A stretch of DNA of 64,000 nt from Pedobacter foliorum (GTDB lineage Bacteria > Bacteroidota > Bacteroidia > Sphingobacteriales > Sphingobacteriaceae). The position numbers were made by a program, and so were the translations under genes. Under the pieces are notes generated by a model that worked only from the letters and a program-made list of their open reading frames with translations, was not told where the DNA came from and searched no databases. The first letter of the stretch is position 1. Each line of letters begins with the position of its first letter. Location of the stretch: contig NZ_JABSNU010000003.1 in NCBI RefSeq assembly GCF_013266735.1, forward strand, positions 124,001 through 188,000, given 5' to 3'. Below are positions 53,737-62,792 of the stretch, piece by piece.

Positions 53737-53872
53737 ATAGCAATTGCAGCTAAAACGTATTCAAAAAAGTGAGTTATTCGATGAGTGCTAATTTTAACCA
53801 TTTGTAATTCATTGAAAATATGATGGTTATCCGGAAAGTTCGATTCTCGTCGGGACCACTTACTTTGCCACC
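53737..53872 (+). repeat. Right-end att block of segment B
   Basis: Holds ATAGCAATTGCAG, GTGAGTTATTCGATGAGT and ATTCATTGAAAATATGATGG in the same order as 32568-32690. It ends in a perfect 24-nt copy of the tRNA-Arg 3' end (53837-53860). The following TACTTTGCCA is shared with the copy at 55305-55338. This is a complete attR-type junction for an element that entered tRNA-Arg(CCT). Confidence 0.8.
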
Positions 53873-54001
53873 TTGATAATAACTTGGGAAAGATTATTCG
53901 AAAGTTTTTATATCGGATAATAAATTTAGATGAAGGCCTTTGGATTAATTTCTGAAGGCTTTATTTATTTCAAAATCTGGACATATATATAATAGCACAT
54001 T

Positions 54002-54038
54002 AAAAACTGGACACATATGTGTAACGTGTCCAGTTTTT
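54002..54038. promoter_or_regulatory. 13-bp inverted repeat in the Fic leader
   Basis: AAAAACTGGACAC and GTGTCCAGTTTTT are exact complements around an 11-nt loop. Further TGGACA/TGTCCA copies lie at about 53988-53993 and 54097-54102. It could be a terminator or an operator array for the Fic protein's C-terminal HTH. Confidence 0.55.
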
Positions 54039-54043
54039 ATAAA

Positions 54044-54076
54044 AATATGAACACGTGTAGTTAATATGTTCATATT
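54044..54076. promoter_or_regulatory. Second inverted repeat in the Fic leader
   Basis: AATATGAAC (54044-54052) and GTTCATATT (54068-54076). TGAACACGTGTA occurs at 54048-54059 and again at 54119-54130, ending at the Fic ATG. Repeated half-sites of this kind suggest tight regulation of the Fic gene. Confidence 0.5.
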
Positions 54077-54129
54077 TATGCTTTAATTTGTATATATGTC
54101 CAGTTTTTTACCGTAAAGTGAACACGTGT

Positions 54130-55239
54130 ATGGCCTACGATAGAGCTAAGCCTTTTAATGATCTTCCATTGCTTCCTCCATCTAAGGACGTAGAGGATAT
54201 AGAAATTCTAAAAAAACTCGTAACTACATCGCGGGCACTTGCTGCGGCAAACAGTACAGTAAAAAGATTACCAAATCCTTATATGCTGATAAATACGATA
54301 GCTTTGCAGGAGGCGAAAGCATCAACGGCTATAGAGAATATTTTTACTACTGAAGACGAGTTGTATAAGGCGGTGTCAGATTCAGTGAAAGAAAGTGATG
54401 CTAATGTCGGCACGAAAGAAGTGTTAAGATATAGAGAGGCATTGTGGCAAGGATATGATTTGCTGCTTGATAAAGCAACAATTGATCTGGATTGTATTAC
54501 GGGGATTTTCAGGAAAATCAAAAATTCTACAGATGGTTTACGCGCTCCTCAATCGTTAACAGTAATCAATCGCGGACAAAGTGAATTTCGTGCAGGTGAG
54601 GTTATTTACACTCCCCCAAGAGGTGTGGGAGTTCTTGAGCCTTTAATGGAAAATCTATTGGAGTATTTAAATGACGATCGAAAACATTCCTCCGACCCTT
54701 TGATTAAAATGTGTATCGCTCATTATCAATTTGAGGCCATACACCCTTTTCGTGACGGAAATGGGAGAACTGGGCGGATATTAAACCTGTTGTACCTGGT
54801 GCATAAGGGATTATTGGATCAGCCAGTTTTGTACTTATCGAAATACATCATTGCAAATAAAGACGAATATTACTACAATTTGGGTATTGTAACTCAAAGA
54901 GGATCATGGAAACCGTGGATACTTTATATGCTAGAGGCTATAGAGAAGACGGCACTATTAACAAGTCAATTAATCGTTAGTATTCTGGACCAAATGGAGG
55001 CTACCCTTGAACACGCAAGGGGGCGAATAAAATGGTACAATAAAGAGGTTAACGAGGCGATTTTTAGTCAACCTTACATTAAACCTAAGTTTATTGGTGA
55101 TTTGCTGGGGATTAGCTCAAGGACAACCCTTACTAAATATTTTGCCGAGCTTGTTGATGCAGGTATTCTGCAGGCTGTAAAAGAAGGAAAAGAAGTCTTT
55201 TATATTAACGGAGATCTGATCTCCATTTTAGAAGGTTAG
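54130..55239 (+). CDS. Fic-family protein (AMPylase-like) with N-terminal inhibitory motif and C-terminal HTH
   Basis: 369 aa from ATG at 54130 (MAYDRAKPFNDLPLLPPSKD). The frame runs upstream to 54088 through the repeated leader, so the later ATG is preferred. The Fic core motif is HPFRDGNGRTGRIL, complete for AMP transfer to target proteins. An N-terminal KASTAIENIFTTEDE holds the inhibitory S/T-x-x-x-E-(G/N) motif of class II Fic proteins, so activity is self-restrained. A C-terminal winged helix reads FIGDLLGISSRTTLTKYFAE. It is the sole gene between two att copies, so it moves as a mini-cassette or is a relic. Roles in defence or as a toxin are possible. Confidence 0.85.
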   Translation: MAYDRAKPFNDLPLLPPSKDVEDIEILKKLVTTSRALAAANSTVKRLPNPYMLINTIALQEAKASTAIENIFTTEDELYKAVSDSVKESDANVGTKEVLRYREALWQGYDLLLDKATIDLDCITGIFRKIKNSTDGLRAPQSLTVINRGQSEFRAGEVIYTPPRGVGVLEPLMENLLEYLNDDRKHSSDPLIKMCIAHYQFEAIHPFRDGNGRTGRILNLLYLVHKGLLDQPVLYLSKYIIANKDEYYYNLGIVTQRGSWKPWILYMLEAIEKTALLTSQLIVSILDQMEATLEHARGRIKWYNKEVNEAIFSQPYIKPKFIGDLLGISSRTTLTKYFAELVDAGILQAVKEGKEVFYINGDLISILEG

Positions 55240-55304
55240 TTCGCCGCTCTATCGGCTTAGGCAAGAGTTGGCAGGAAATGAATCATCCAAGGAGTTATCC
55301 GAAG

Positions 55305-55328
55305 AGTTCGATTCTCGTCGGAACCACT
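55305..55328 (+). repeat. Outer right att copy, one mismatch to the tRNA 3' end
   Basis: 24 nt identical to the tRNA-Arg end except one G-to-A in the acceptor strand; the preceding GGAGTTATCC and following TACTTTGCCA match the inner copy. Immediately after comes a strong terminator that looks like the original one of the tRNA gene. I take this as the outer boundary of the island. Confidence 0.75.
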
Positions 55329-55334
55329 TACTTT

Positions 55335-55366
55335 GCCAGTAGTTATACATAACTGCTGGCTTTTTT
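55335..55366 (+). terminator. Displaced tRNA-Arg terminator
   Basis: GCCAG(T)AGTTAT and ATAACT(G)CTGGC form a long stem, followed by six T. It ends the Fic transcript now and probably ended tRNA-Arg before insertion. Confidence 0.8.
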
Positions 55367-55523
55367 GTTTCAAGGGGCTAGAAAAGGGGCGAATTATGTG
55401 GGTGCCTTGTTCTATCCAAAATTGATAAAGTGATAGATTAAAAGACTCGGTAGTAATCCTATTACTATTTTAAGGTCAAAAATGAACTAACCTAATAATG
55501 GACATGTTATCATAATCTGTCCA

Positions 55524-57824
55524 TTATTGGCTTGCATATATTTCATTAAACTTCTTCAGAATCCCTTTCCAGTCCTTACCAAATTGAACATTAAGCATGC
55601 GTCCATCAGGCGAGATAATGATCTTTGAAGGGTATCCATTAACTTTATAATCTTTTTGGATCTTATTGTCAGACATTGCTACGGGTATCGTATACTTATT
55701 TAATTCCAAAAAGCCTTTTACTTTTTCTTCTGTATCATAACAGGCAACACTTAGAAAATTTGAATCGCCATGCTTGCCCTCTGTCAATTCTGTATAGAAT
55801 TTATTCACATCTGGTAGTTCTTCCTTGCAAGGGCCACACCAGGTGCCCCAAAAATCGAGTACCAACCATTTGTTTTTGAAATCTGACAGTATATGTTCCT
55901 TGCCATCGATATTCTTTACCTTAAATTCGGGTGCATTCTGCCATGTGGAGATAATGTGATCCATAAAGAAGGTCTTAAAACTGCGGCTAGGAAACTTAGT
56001 CTCAAAACGTTTCTGCATATCACTAAGAGTTTCAGGACTCGAATTGATTTGGACAGCCAATAATTTCAAAGCTTCCTGTTCATTGCCTAAACTTAAGAGT
56101 TGGTCAATATAGTCATCGCGATAGCTTTCTCTAGATTTTAGGAAAACCCGATCATAAAAGCTAGCATAAGCTTTCTCTTTATTGTTCTTTGGTGAGTATT
56201 CGGCTGCCCTAGCTAGATAAGCAATAGCCTTAGTCGAATCTGTTTTTACTACCGAAAGGAACTTTAAGTAGTAAGCATGAGCCAGCATGTTCTGACTTTC
56301 GTAGCGCTCTTTGTTAAGGCTATCTGTAGTGTATTTTTGAAGTTTTATAATTGCGGTGCTTAACAATGAATCTGCTGCCTCTTTTTTGTTTACATCCAGC
56401 AACAAGTTGTACATCAGTAATGCATACCTGCCACCATTGCCTTCCTTCATTTCGGCGTCACCCATTTTGTTGAAAGCCATTGCAGTTGCTAGTTGTAATG
56501 TAGCATTTTTTGAATCTGCTTTGGCTTTTGTCCAAAGATTTAATGGCCTTGTTTTTTGGAGATAAATGGGATTTTTATCGGATATAAACATCTGAATCAG
56601 CTCTGCGCTTTTACGATCCATTTCTTTCCGCCCAGGATAATCGTGTTCACCAATGAAGTTTTGAGCAAAAGACTGTTGTACCCACTGCGTGAATGAAGGT
56701 GTATTGTAGAAGTATCTACTTACTGCGTAAGCTTCTGCTGCACTTCCCTTATCCAAGGCGGCTCCTATCTTGTTGTGTAGGTGACTGTTTTGGTCTTTAA
56801 GGTACTCGTTTGGGGTTTTCATTAGGGCATCCGAATAGACCTGGTAATTGTAGTCGTTTCCAGTTTGCTGGATTAAATTAAGTTTACTAACAGTATAATA
56901 AGCATCGTTTTTAAATTTGGGGTTGAAAGCTTCTAAGGACTTTTTAACTTTTAAAGAATCATATTCCCCTCTTGTTTTCAATTCATTGCTCCAGTAGCTC
57001 AACTTAACAGCCATGTCCATCCAAGTGGAATCTGGTTTGGCAATGGTTGTTGTATTACTTAGTTTTTTCATTGTGATGACCTCCGCCTGCTCAGTTTTTT
57101 CTGCACCCGATGAGAAGTCTGTAACTTTTGATGCAAAATTGGTTTTGGTGAATTCGTTAAGAATTAAACCTGTTTTTGAATCAAATGAATATTTTGAATT
57201 GGTGGTTGACCCATCTTTGCGCGTTTCTGACATATTTAGCTTCAGTACCCCCGCCTTATTTGCCACGATCTTGAACTTGGCGCCGGTGTCTTTATTTTCC
57301 CAAGTGCTTTGAGTTGTTAATGCTTTGTCAGGGAATTGATAGAATAGGCCTTGCATTTGGGCTGTAAAACCGTCACCTGCATTGTTTAGTAGTTGTTGTT
57401 CAATTTCAGGATTCAAGTTCCATGTGCTGAGAGTAGATTTTAATTGATCTTGCAGTTGATCTACACTGATTATCTTTCCTTTGTTATTTAAAGTTACGGT
57501 AAAAGGCTTGTTGAGCATGGCAATGGGAAAGAGTACGCCTGTAGACATGAAATTAGTCTTTTTTAGCGAGTCGGTATTCAGCAATACCTTTTTGTTACTC
57601 TTGATAAATGCTTTTACAATTTTGCACTCAAAAATATTGTTGCCTTCCGAGTTTTTGCCTAATGATCGAAATGCATAAGTAAATGATTCATCAGATTTGG
57701 CGACTAAAGTATCGATTGTACGGCTAGTGATTTCAAAAGTTTTGTTTTTGGCAACCCGCAGTTGTTGTGAAAAGCCATAACTTATTGCCGTTAGTGTGAT
57801 TAACAGGGTTAAATAGGGTTTCAT
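55524..57824 (-). CDS. Large exported protein with C-terminal TlpA-like thioredoxin domain
   Basis: 766 aa. Signal peptide (LLITLTAISYGFSQQ), about 600 residues of unknown N-terminal structure (helical, TPR-like at about 480-600: YESQNMLAHAYYLKFLSVVK), then thioredoxin with VLDFWGTWCGPCKEELPDVN and cis-Pro loop VNGYPSKIIISPDG. Same architecture as the protein at 10239-12590; the two bracket the island. Predicted periplasmic redox protein. Its start at 57824 is close to a hypothetical gene on the other strand, 155 bp away. Confidence 0.75.
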   Translation of the reverse strand: MKPYLTLLITLTAISYGFSQQLRVAKNKTFEITSRTIDTLVAKSDESFTYAFRSLGKNSEGNNIFECKIVKAFIKSNKKVLLNTDSLKKTNFMSTGVLFPIAMLNKPFTVTLNNKGKIISVDQLQDQLKSTLSTWNLNPEIEQQLLNNAGDGFTAQMQGLFYQFPDKALTTQSTWENKDTGAKFKIVANKAGVLKLNMSETRKDGSTTNSKYSFDSKTGLILNEFTKTNFASKVTDFSSGAEKTEQAEVITMKKLSNTTTIAKPDSTWMDMAVKLSYWSNELKTRGEYDSLKVKKSLEAFNPKFKNDAYYTVSKLNLIQQTGNDYNYQVYSDALMKTPNEYLKDQNSHLHNKIGAALDKGSAAEAYAVSRYFYNTPSFTQWVQQSFAQNFIGEHDYPGRKEMDRKSAELIQMFISDKNPIYLQKTRPLNLWTKAKADSKNATLQLATAMAFNKMGDAEMKEGNGGRYALLMYNLLLDVNKKEAADSLLSTAIIKLQKYTTDSLNKERYESQNMLAHAYYLKFLSVVKTDSTKAIAYLARAAEYSPKNNKEKAYASFYDRVFLKSRESYRDDYIDQLLSLGNEQEALKLLAVQINSSPETLSDMQKRFETKFPSRSFKTFFMDHIISTWQNAPEFKVKNIDGKEHILSDFKNKWLVLDFWGTWCGPCKEELPDVNKFYTELTEGKHGDSNFLSVACYDTEEKVKGFLELNKYTIPVAMSDNKIQKDYKVNGYPSKIIISPDGRMLNVQFGKDWKGILKKFNEIYASQ

Positions 57825-57979
57825 ATTGAGAATGGTTAATAGTTCAATATAAGTATTTATTCTATGAATTTATCATTCAACAACTATCACAATAGAGGGA
57901 GATTCGATGAAACAAAACAATAATGTCTCTAAAATTATTACCAGAATAGGATTTGATGTAAATTGCACAAAAATTAATT

Positions 57980-58318
57980 ATGAGTACAATAAACGTTATT
58001 CCGGAATATAAAGATTTTAGTGAGTTTTATGTTAAAGGAGTTCTTCCATACAAAGAATTAAATCCAACTCATATTAGGCTTGATGGAAAAATGCTAGGAA
58101 GCACAAGAAATTTTTCTGCTTATTTTTGGTATTCGGGTAAAAAATGGAAAGTGGGTGCCGATACACATATTGATCGCCTAAAACTAGCTTATGATGCGTG
58201 TAAAGCGAGTGATGAGCCGTTTGTGATAAAAAGCACAAGAGACAAAAAGGGACAGTATTTAGAGATAAAAGGACAGCCCATAAGAGATAAGAAGTTCTAT
58301 GTTTATAACGCAGGTTAA
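57980..58318 (+). CDS. Small hypothetical protein
   Basis: 112 aa, soluble, rich in Lys, Tyr and aromatic residues (FWYSGKKWKVGADTHIDRLK). I see no signal peptide, membrane helix or known motif. The frame has a good ATG and is followed by a bidirectional terminator. Possibly a cytoplasmic nucleic-acid-binding or regulatory protein, but no assignment is made. Confidence 0.55.
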   Translation: MSTINVIPEYKDFSEFYVKGVLPYKELNPTHIRLDGKMLGSTRNFSAYFWYSGKKWKVGADTHIDRLKLAYDACKASDEPFVIKSTRDKKGQYLEIKGQPIRDKKFYVYNAG

Positions 58319-58329
58319 ATAAAGAGATC

Positions 58330-58370
58330 AATTAAAAAGCCTTTAGAATTCCTCTAAAGGCTTTTTAATT
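58330..58370. terminator. Bidirectional terminator between convergent genes
   Basis: An 18-bp perfect stem (arms 58330-58347 and 58353-58370) with loop ATTCC, A-run on one side and T-run on the other. It serves the 112-aa gene and the lipoprotein gene reading toward it. Confidence 0.85.
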
Positions 58371-58389
58371 GAAAGCAGTGCTTTACAAA

Positions 58390-59001
58390 TTATTTTAATT
58401 CGTCAAGTTTTACGCTTTTAAGGAATGACTCTAATTCCGGAAGCGTATATCCTGTTCCGTCTAAGCTTACAGAATACCTGTCTTTATAAAGGAATTTGAT
58501 GGACGAGCTAACTGAGTTTTCAGATTTGGTTTCCTCAGTTATTGAGCGAATGCCATTAACGTCTACTGTTTTAGTGACTGTACCATTAGACTCCGATTCT
58601 TTGTCCATACTTAATGTCATGGCCATTAAGGAAATGATAGCACTTCCAGATTCACCTGCACCATCAATAATCCCCACTTTTACATATTTAGTATCATCAC
58701 CGTACTCTGCTTCAATTGTACTCAGACCGGTTACGGCGTAACCTCCCGCACTGAAACTCTTTCTTTTCAATCCGTCAAGCGTTTCGGGAACTGCAGCCTT
58801 AAGTTCGTCGTTTGTTAAGGGAGTTAGTTTTTTTAGCTTGGTAGACAATTCTTCCATCTTATCCGCAGATTTGGCTACTTTATTCAGATTGCTAACGTTG
58901 TCGATAAGACTGCCAGTACCTGAATCGCTTTCTTCTTTTTTTTGATTACCACAAGAGAGCATTAGAAATGCCATGCCTGCTATTAGTGTTTTTTTCAGCA
59001 T
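58390..59001 (-). CDS. Hypothetical lipoprotein
   Basis: 203 aa with lipobox-like signal (AGMAFLMLSCGNQKKEES). The mature part has a helical region (NLNKVAKSADKMEELSTKLK) and a beta-rich domain (LSTIEAEYGDDTKYVKVGII). No named family recognised. The end converges on the terminator at 58330-58370. Likely outer-membrane anchored; function unknown. Confidence 0.6.
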   Translation of the reverse strand: MLKKTLIAGMAFLMLSCGNQKKEESDSGTGSLIDNVSNLNKVAKSADKMEELSTKLKKLTPLTNDELKAAVPETLDGLKRKSFSAGGYAVTGLSTIEAEYGDDTKYVKVGIIDGAGESGSAIISLMAMTLSMDKESESNGTVTKTVDVNGIRSITEETKSENSVSSSIKFLYKDRYSVSLDGTGYTLPELESFLKSVKLDELK

Positions 59002-59375
59002 AGGGTTGAAATTAAATGTGATACAATTTAATAAATTTATAAGAATTAATATGTTAAATTTAGATGAATATTTAATCTAATTGTTTAATTGTCAGTTGGT
59101 TTGTTTGGGTTTTTTCAGTTTGAGAATTTTGAGAGATGGAAAAGTGGATGCATCCTAATCTCAGTAATCTTACGCTAAGCCCAAACTATCTGACATTAGT
59201 TGAAATCTTTTTCAATATAATTGCTAAGTTTACTTCTAAATGACCTGTATTGATAACCTAAACCTAGTGATTGTGAGTAGTTAACCAAAGTTCCTTCAGT
59301 AATTAGAACGCTCATTAATTCACAAGTTCTCCTCAAAATTCTTTTGGTGGAGAGCCACATTAACTAAATTCCTTT
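59002..59375. other. Intergenic region without recognised genes
   Basis: The 374-bp gap between the lipoprotein gene and the ThuA fusion is AT-rich. I find no coding frame with support, no tRNA and no clear terminator. It must hold the promoters of both flanking genes, but no full TAnnTTTG box stands out. Confidence 0.5.
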
Positions 59376-62300
59376 ATGATTAAAACTAAATACTTTAAAA
59401 TTTCTCTTGCTGTATTTTCAACAGTTTGTACTTCTGTTGTATTTTATGCTTGTAAAACGGTAGTGCCTAAAACCGCTGCTGCTCCTATTTCTGCCATTAC
59501 TACACCAGTAAAACCAGCACGAATTCTTGTGTTTTCAAAAACTAAAGGCTTTTATCATTCTTCTATTCCGGCTGGTATTGCTGCGATACAAAAGCTAGGT
59601 AAAGAGAATAACTTTATTGTAGACACGACTAAAAACGCAGCCTATTTTGTTCAAGATAGTTTAAAAAACTATAGCGCCGTAATTTTCTTAAGCACAACAA
59701 TGAATGTGTTAAACTCTGATGAGCAGGTAGCTTTTGAAAGATACATTCAATCTGGAGGTGGTTATGCGGGCGTTCATGCTGCTGCTGATACTGAATACGA
59801 TTGGCCTTGGTACAATAAGCTTGTTGGAGCTTACTTTATGAGTCATCCAAGTAATTCAAATGTGCGTAAGGCAACTATAGATGTTATTGATACAACACAT
59901 ATATCTACTAAAGGATTGCCTAAAAGATGGGAGCGTACGGATGAATGGTATAATTATAAAAACATACAGGGAGACCTAAAAGTTGTTGCTAAACTTGATG
60001 AAAGTACTTACGAGGGTGGAGAGAACGGAGATAATCATCCTATTGCATGGTATCATGAATTCGATGGGGGTCGTGCTTTTTACACTGGTGGCGGACATAC
60101 AGATGAAAGCTTTAGTGAGCCATTATTTTTAAAGCACCTGTTGGGTGGTATTAAATATGCAATTGGTAGCAATGTAACATTGGATTATTCTAAAGCCTAC
60201 GCGGTTAAAAAGCCAGAAGATAATCGTTTTACTAAAACAATATTATCTAATGATTTAAATGAGCCTATGGAATTATCTGTAGCTCCTGATGGAAGAGTGT
60301 TTTTCATTGAGCGTGCGGGTAATTTTTATGTATATGATCCTGCGGATAAGAAAACAACATTGGTTTATAAATTCCCTGTTAAAGCGGTAGATAAATACCT
60401 TAATGGTTTATTGGGGATCACCATCGACCCAGATTTTGCAACCAATAGCTATTTGTATTTCTTCTATACAGCTTCAACGGGTGATAAGTACAAGCAACAT
60501 ATTTCTCGTTTTAAAATCAATAAGGAAAATGAACTTGATCTTAAATCTGAACAGATTATAATAGAGGTGCCAATTGACCTTGAGGTAAGTGCTCACACTG
60601 GTGGTTCTTTAGCTTGGGATAAACATAAAAACCTATACATTTCAACAGGAGATAATACTGTTCCTTTTGAATCGGATGGTTTTGCTCCTATTGATCGAAT
60701 GGACAACAGGTTAGTATATAGTGCAGAACGTTCTGCTGGAAATACAAATGACCTACGTGGTAAGATTTTGCGTATTCATCCTGAAGCAGATGGAAGTTAT
60801 ACTATTCCTGAAGGGAACTTATTTGCTAAAGGAACGCCGAAAACTCGCCCTGAAATTTATGTAATGGGTTGTCGTAATCCTTATCGTATGTCTGTTGATG
60901 CAGAAACAGGAATCGTGTACTGGGGCGAAGTTGGACCAGATTCTGGCGAGGACGGCTTGCAAGGCCCACGTGGTTATGATGAATTTAATCAGGCAAAAAA
61001 AGCAGGAAATTTTGGTTGGCCATATTTTGTAGGAGATAGCAAACCTTACAAAGAAGTAGACTTTGCGACAAGAGGGAAAGGAGCAACCTTAAAGGTAGGC
61101 CCACTTTTTGACATCAATGGAGCAACAAACAATTCGCCGTATAATACAGGCGCTAAAGTTCTTCCTCCGCCAACTAAAGCGATGGTGTGGTATCCTTACA
61201 ACAGATCGGAAGAGTTTCCTGCTTTAGGGCAGGGTGGTAGATGTGCTATGGGTGGTCCTGTTTATCATTATAATGCAGCGCTTAAATCTGATACGAAATT
61301 CCCTGAGTATTATGATAAGGCTTTGTTTATGTACGATTGGATGAGAAACTGGGTGTTTGCAGTACGCCTGGATGAAAACCAAAATTATGTACGTATGGAA
61401 CCTTTCATGGAAACTAACGGTGATTTCAGACGTCCTATTGATATAGAAGTTGGTCCGGAAGGATCGTTTTATATGTTAGAATATGGATCTGTTTACGGGA
61501 TAGACAATGTTGATGCCCGTTTGGTTCGTATTGATTACAATGGTGGAAATCGTGCTCCGGTTGCTAAAATTGAAACTAAAGATACTATTGGAATTGCGCC
61601 ATACAAGGTTGCCTTTAATTCAAAAAGCTTTGATAATGATGACGATGATAAATTGTCGTACGAATGGCGTTTTGAGGGAGATAAGGTAGCGTCAACAGAC
61701 CAAAATGTTGCCTACACATTCCAAAAAAATGGCGTCTATAAAGCCATTTTAAAAGTAACAGATTTAGCCGGTAAAAGCGGACTAGACACAGTTGTGATTA
61801 AAGTAGGTAACACTATGCCTCAGGTAGCAATAAATACTACCAGCAATAGTTCTTTCTTTTTCCCTAAGGCTACTAATTTTAATTATAAAGTTGATGTGAA
61901 GGATAATGAGGATAAGGTTATAGATGTAAAGAAAGTAAAAGTGAATCTTGACTTTATTGCCAAAGTAGAAAGCAACCAGGCGCTGATAGGCCATCAGGAG
62001 ATTTCGCCGACATATAATTTCGGTAAATCATTAGTCGCTAAAAGCGATTGTAAGGCTTGTCACCAGATAAATGGCAAATCAGTTGGTCCATCATTTATGC
62101 AGGTTGCTCAGCGTTATTCTGGTAACAAAGAGGCTGTAGGTCGTTTGGCTAAAAAGATTATTGTTGGTGGAGGTGGTGTTTGGGGAGAGCATGCGATGAG
62201 TGCCCATCCTCAGATTTCTAATGATGATGCAACTGAGATTGTTAAGTATATTTTAAGTTTAAATGCTAAAAAGGCCAATGTTGCGCTACCGCAGCAAGGA

Positions 62301-62792
62301 TCTGTGGCATTAAAACAGCATTTGGGCAATAAGGATCAGGGTAGGTATATTTTCTCTGCTTCTTATACCGATAAAGGTGGAGCAATAACCCCGTTAACAA
62401 AAAAGGAAACGATTGTATTGCGTCCGGCAAAAGTACAGGCAGAGGATGCTGATGTGTTTCACAATGTAGATAAAAGTGATACGTATGTTGGTAGCATCCA
62501 CAATAAGTCTTATTTCGTGCTAAAAAACATCGACTTAAGAAATATTGATAAACTTACTTATTACTATGCCTCAGCAAGCCATAATGGAACTATTGAAGTT
62601 CATATTGATTCGCCAAAAGGTGAGGTGATTAGTACTGTCGATTTTACCAAAACAGGTAACTGGGAGAAGTATACGGAACTAAGTACTGCTATAAAAAATC
62701 CTGGAGGTAAGCATGATCTTTATTTCGTGTTTGTAAAAAATACCCAACCAAATAGAGATTTAATAAGTGTAGATTGGATCAATTTTGAGTAA
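59376..62792 (+). CDS. ThuA / sugar dehydrogenase / PKD / cytochrome c / CBM-like fusion
   Basis: 1138 aa. Domain order: signal or lipobox-like N-terminus (SVVFYACKTV); ThuA-like (about 48-260, ILVFSKTKGFYHSSIPAGIA, YAGVHAAADTEYDWPW); glucose/sorbosone-dehydrogenase beta-propeller (about 285-710, MELSVAPDGRVFFIERAGNF); PKD (about 730-810, APYKVAFNSKSFDNDDDDKL); class I cytochrome c with one heme motif (CKACH, about 893-897, distal Met region GEHAMSAHP); C-terminal CBM6-like domain (about 1020-1138). It may oxidise sugars at the cell envelope and pass electrons to its own heme. Multi-domain fusions of this kind are known in Bacteroidota. Overlaps the esterase gene by 8 nt, so both form an operon. 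Confidence 0.8.
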   Translation: MIKTKYFKISLAVFSTVCTSVVFYACKTVVPKTAAAPISAITTPVKPARILVFSKTKGFYHSSIPAGIAAIQKLGKENNFIVDTTKNAAYFVQDSLKNYSAVIFLSTTMNVLNSDEQVAFERYIQSGGGYAGVHAAADTEYDWPWYNKLVGAYFMSHPSNSNVRKATIDVIDTTHISTKGLPKRWERTDEWYNYKNIQGDLKVVAKLDESTYEGGENGDNHPIAWYHEFDGGRAFYTGGGHTDESFSEPLFLKHLLGGIKYAIGSNVTLDYSKAYAVKKPEDNRFTKTILSNDLNEPMELSVAPDGRVFFIERAGNFYVYDPADKKTTLVYKFPVKAVDKYLNGLLGITIDPDFATNSYLYFFYTASTGDKYKQHISRFKINKENELDLKSEQIIIEVPIDLEVSAHTGGSLAWDKHKNLYISTGDNTVPFESDGFAPIDRMDNRLVYSAERSAGNTNDLRGKILRIHPEADGSYTIPEGNLFAKGTPKTRPEIYVMGCRNPYRMSVDAETGIVYWGEVGPDSGEDGLQGPRGYDEFNQAKKAGNFGWPYFVGDSKPYKEVDFATRGKGATLKVGPLFDINGATNNSPYNTGAKVLPPPTKAMVWYPYNRSEEFPALGQGGRCAMGGPVYHYNAALKSDTKFPEYYDKALFMYDWMRNWVFAVRLDENQNYVRMEPFMETNGDFRRPIDIEVGPEGSFYMLEYGSVYGIDNVDARLVRIDYNGGNRAPVAKIETKDTIGIAPYKVAFNSKSFDNDDDDKLSYEWRFEGDKVASTDQNVAYTFQKNGVYKAILKVTDLAGKSGLDTVVIKVGNTMPQVAINTTSNSSFFFPKATNFNYKVDVKDNEDKVIDVKKVKVNLDFIAKVESNQALIGHQEISPTYNFGKSLVAKSDCKACHQINGKSVGPSFMQVAQRYSGNKEAVGRLAKKIIVGGGGVWGEHAMSAHPQISNDDATEIVKYILSLNAKKANVALPQQGSVALKQHLGNKDQGRYIFSASYTDKGGAITPLTKKETIVLRPAKVQAEDADVFHNVDKSDTYVGSIHNKSYFVLKNIDLRNIDKLTYYYASASHNGTIEVHIDSPKGEVISTVDFTKTGNWEKYTELSTAIKNPGGKHDLYFVFVKNTQPNRDLISVDWINFE

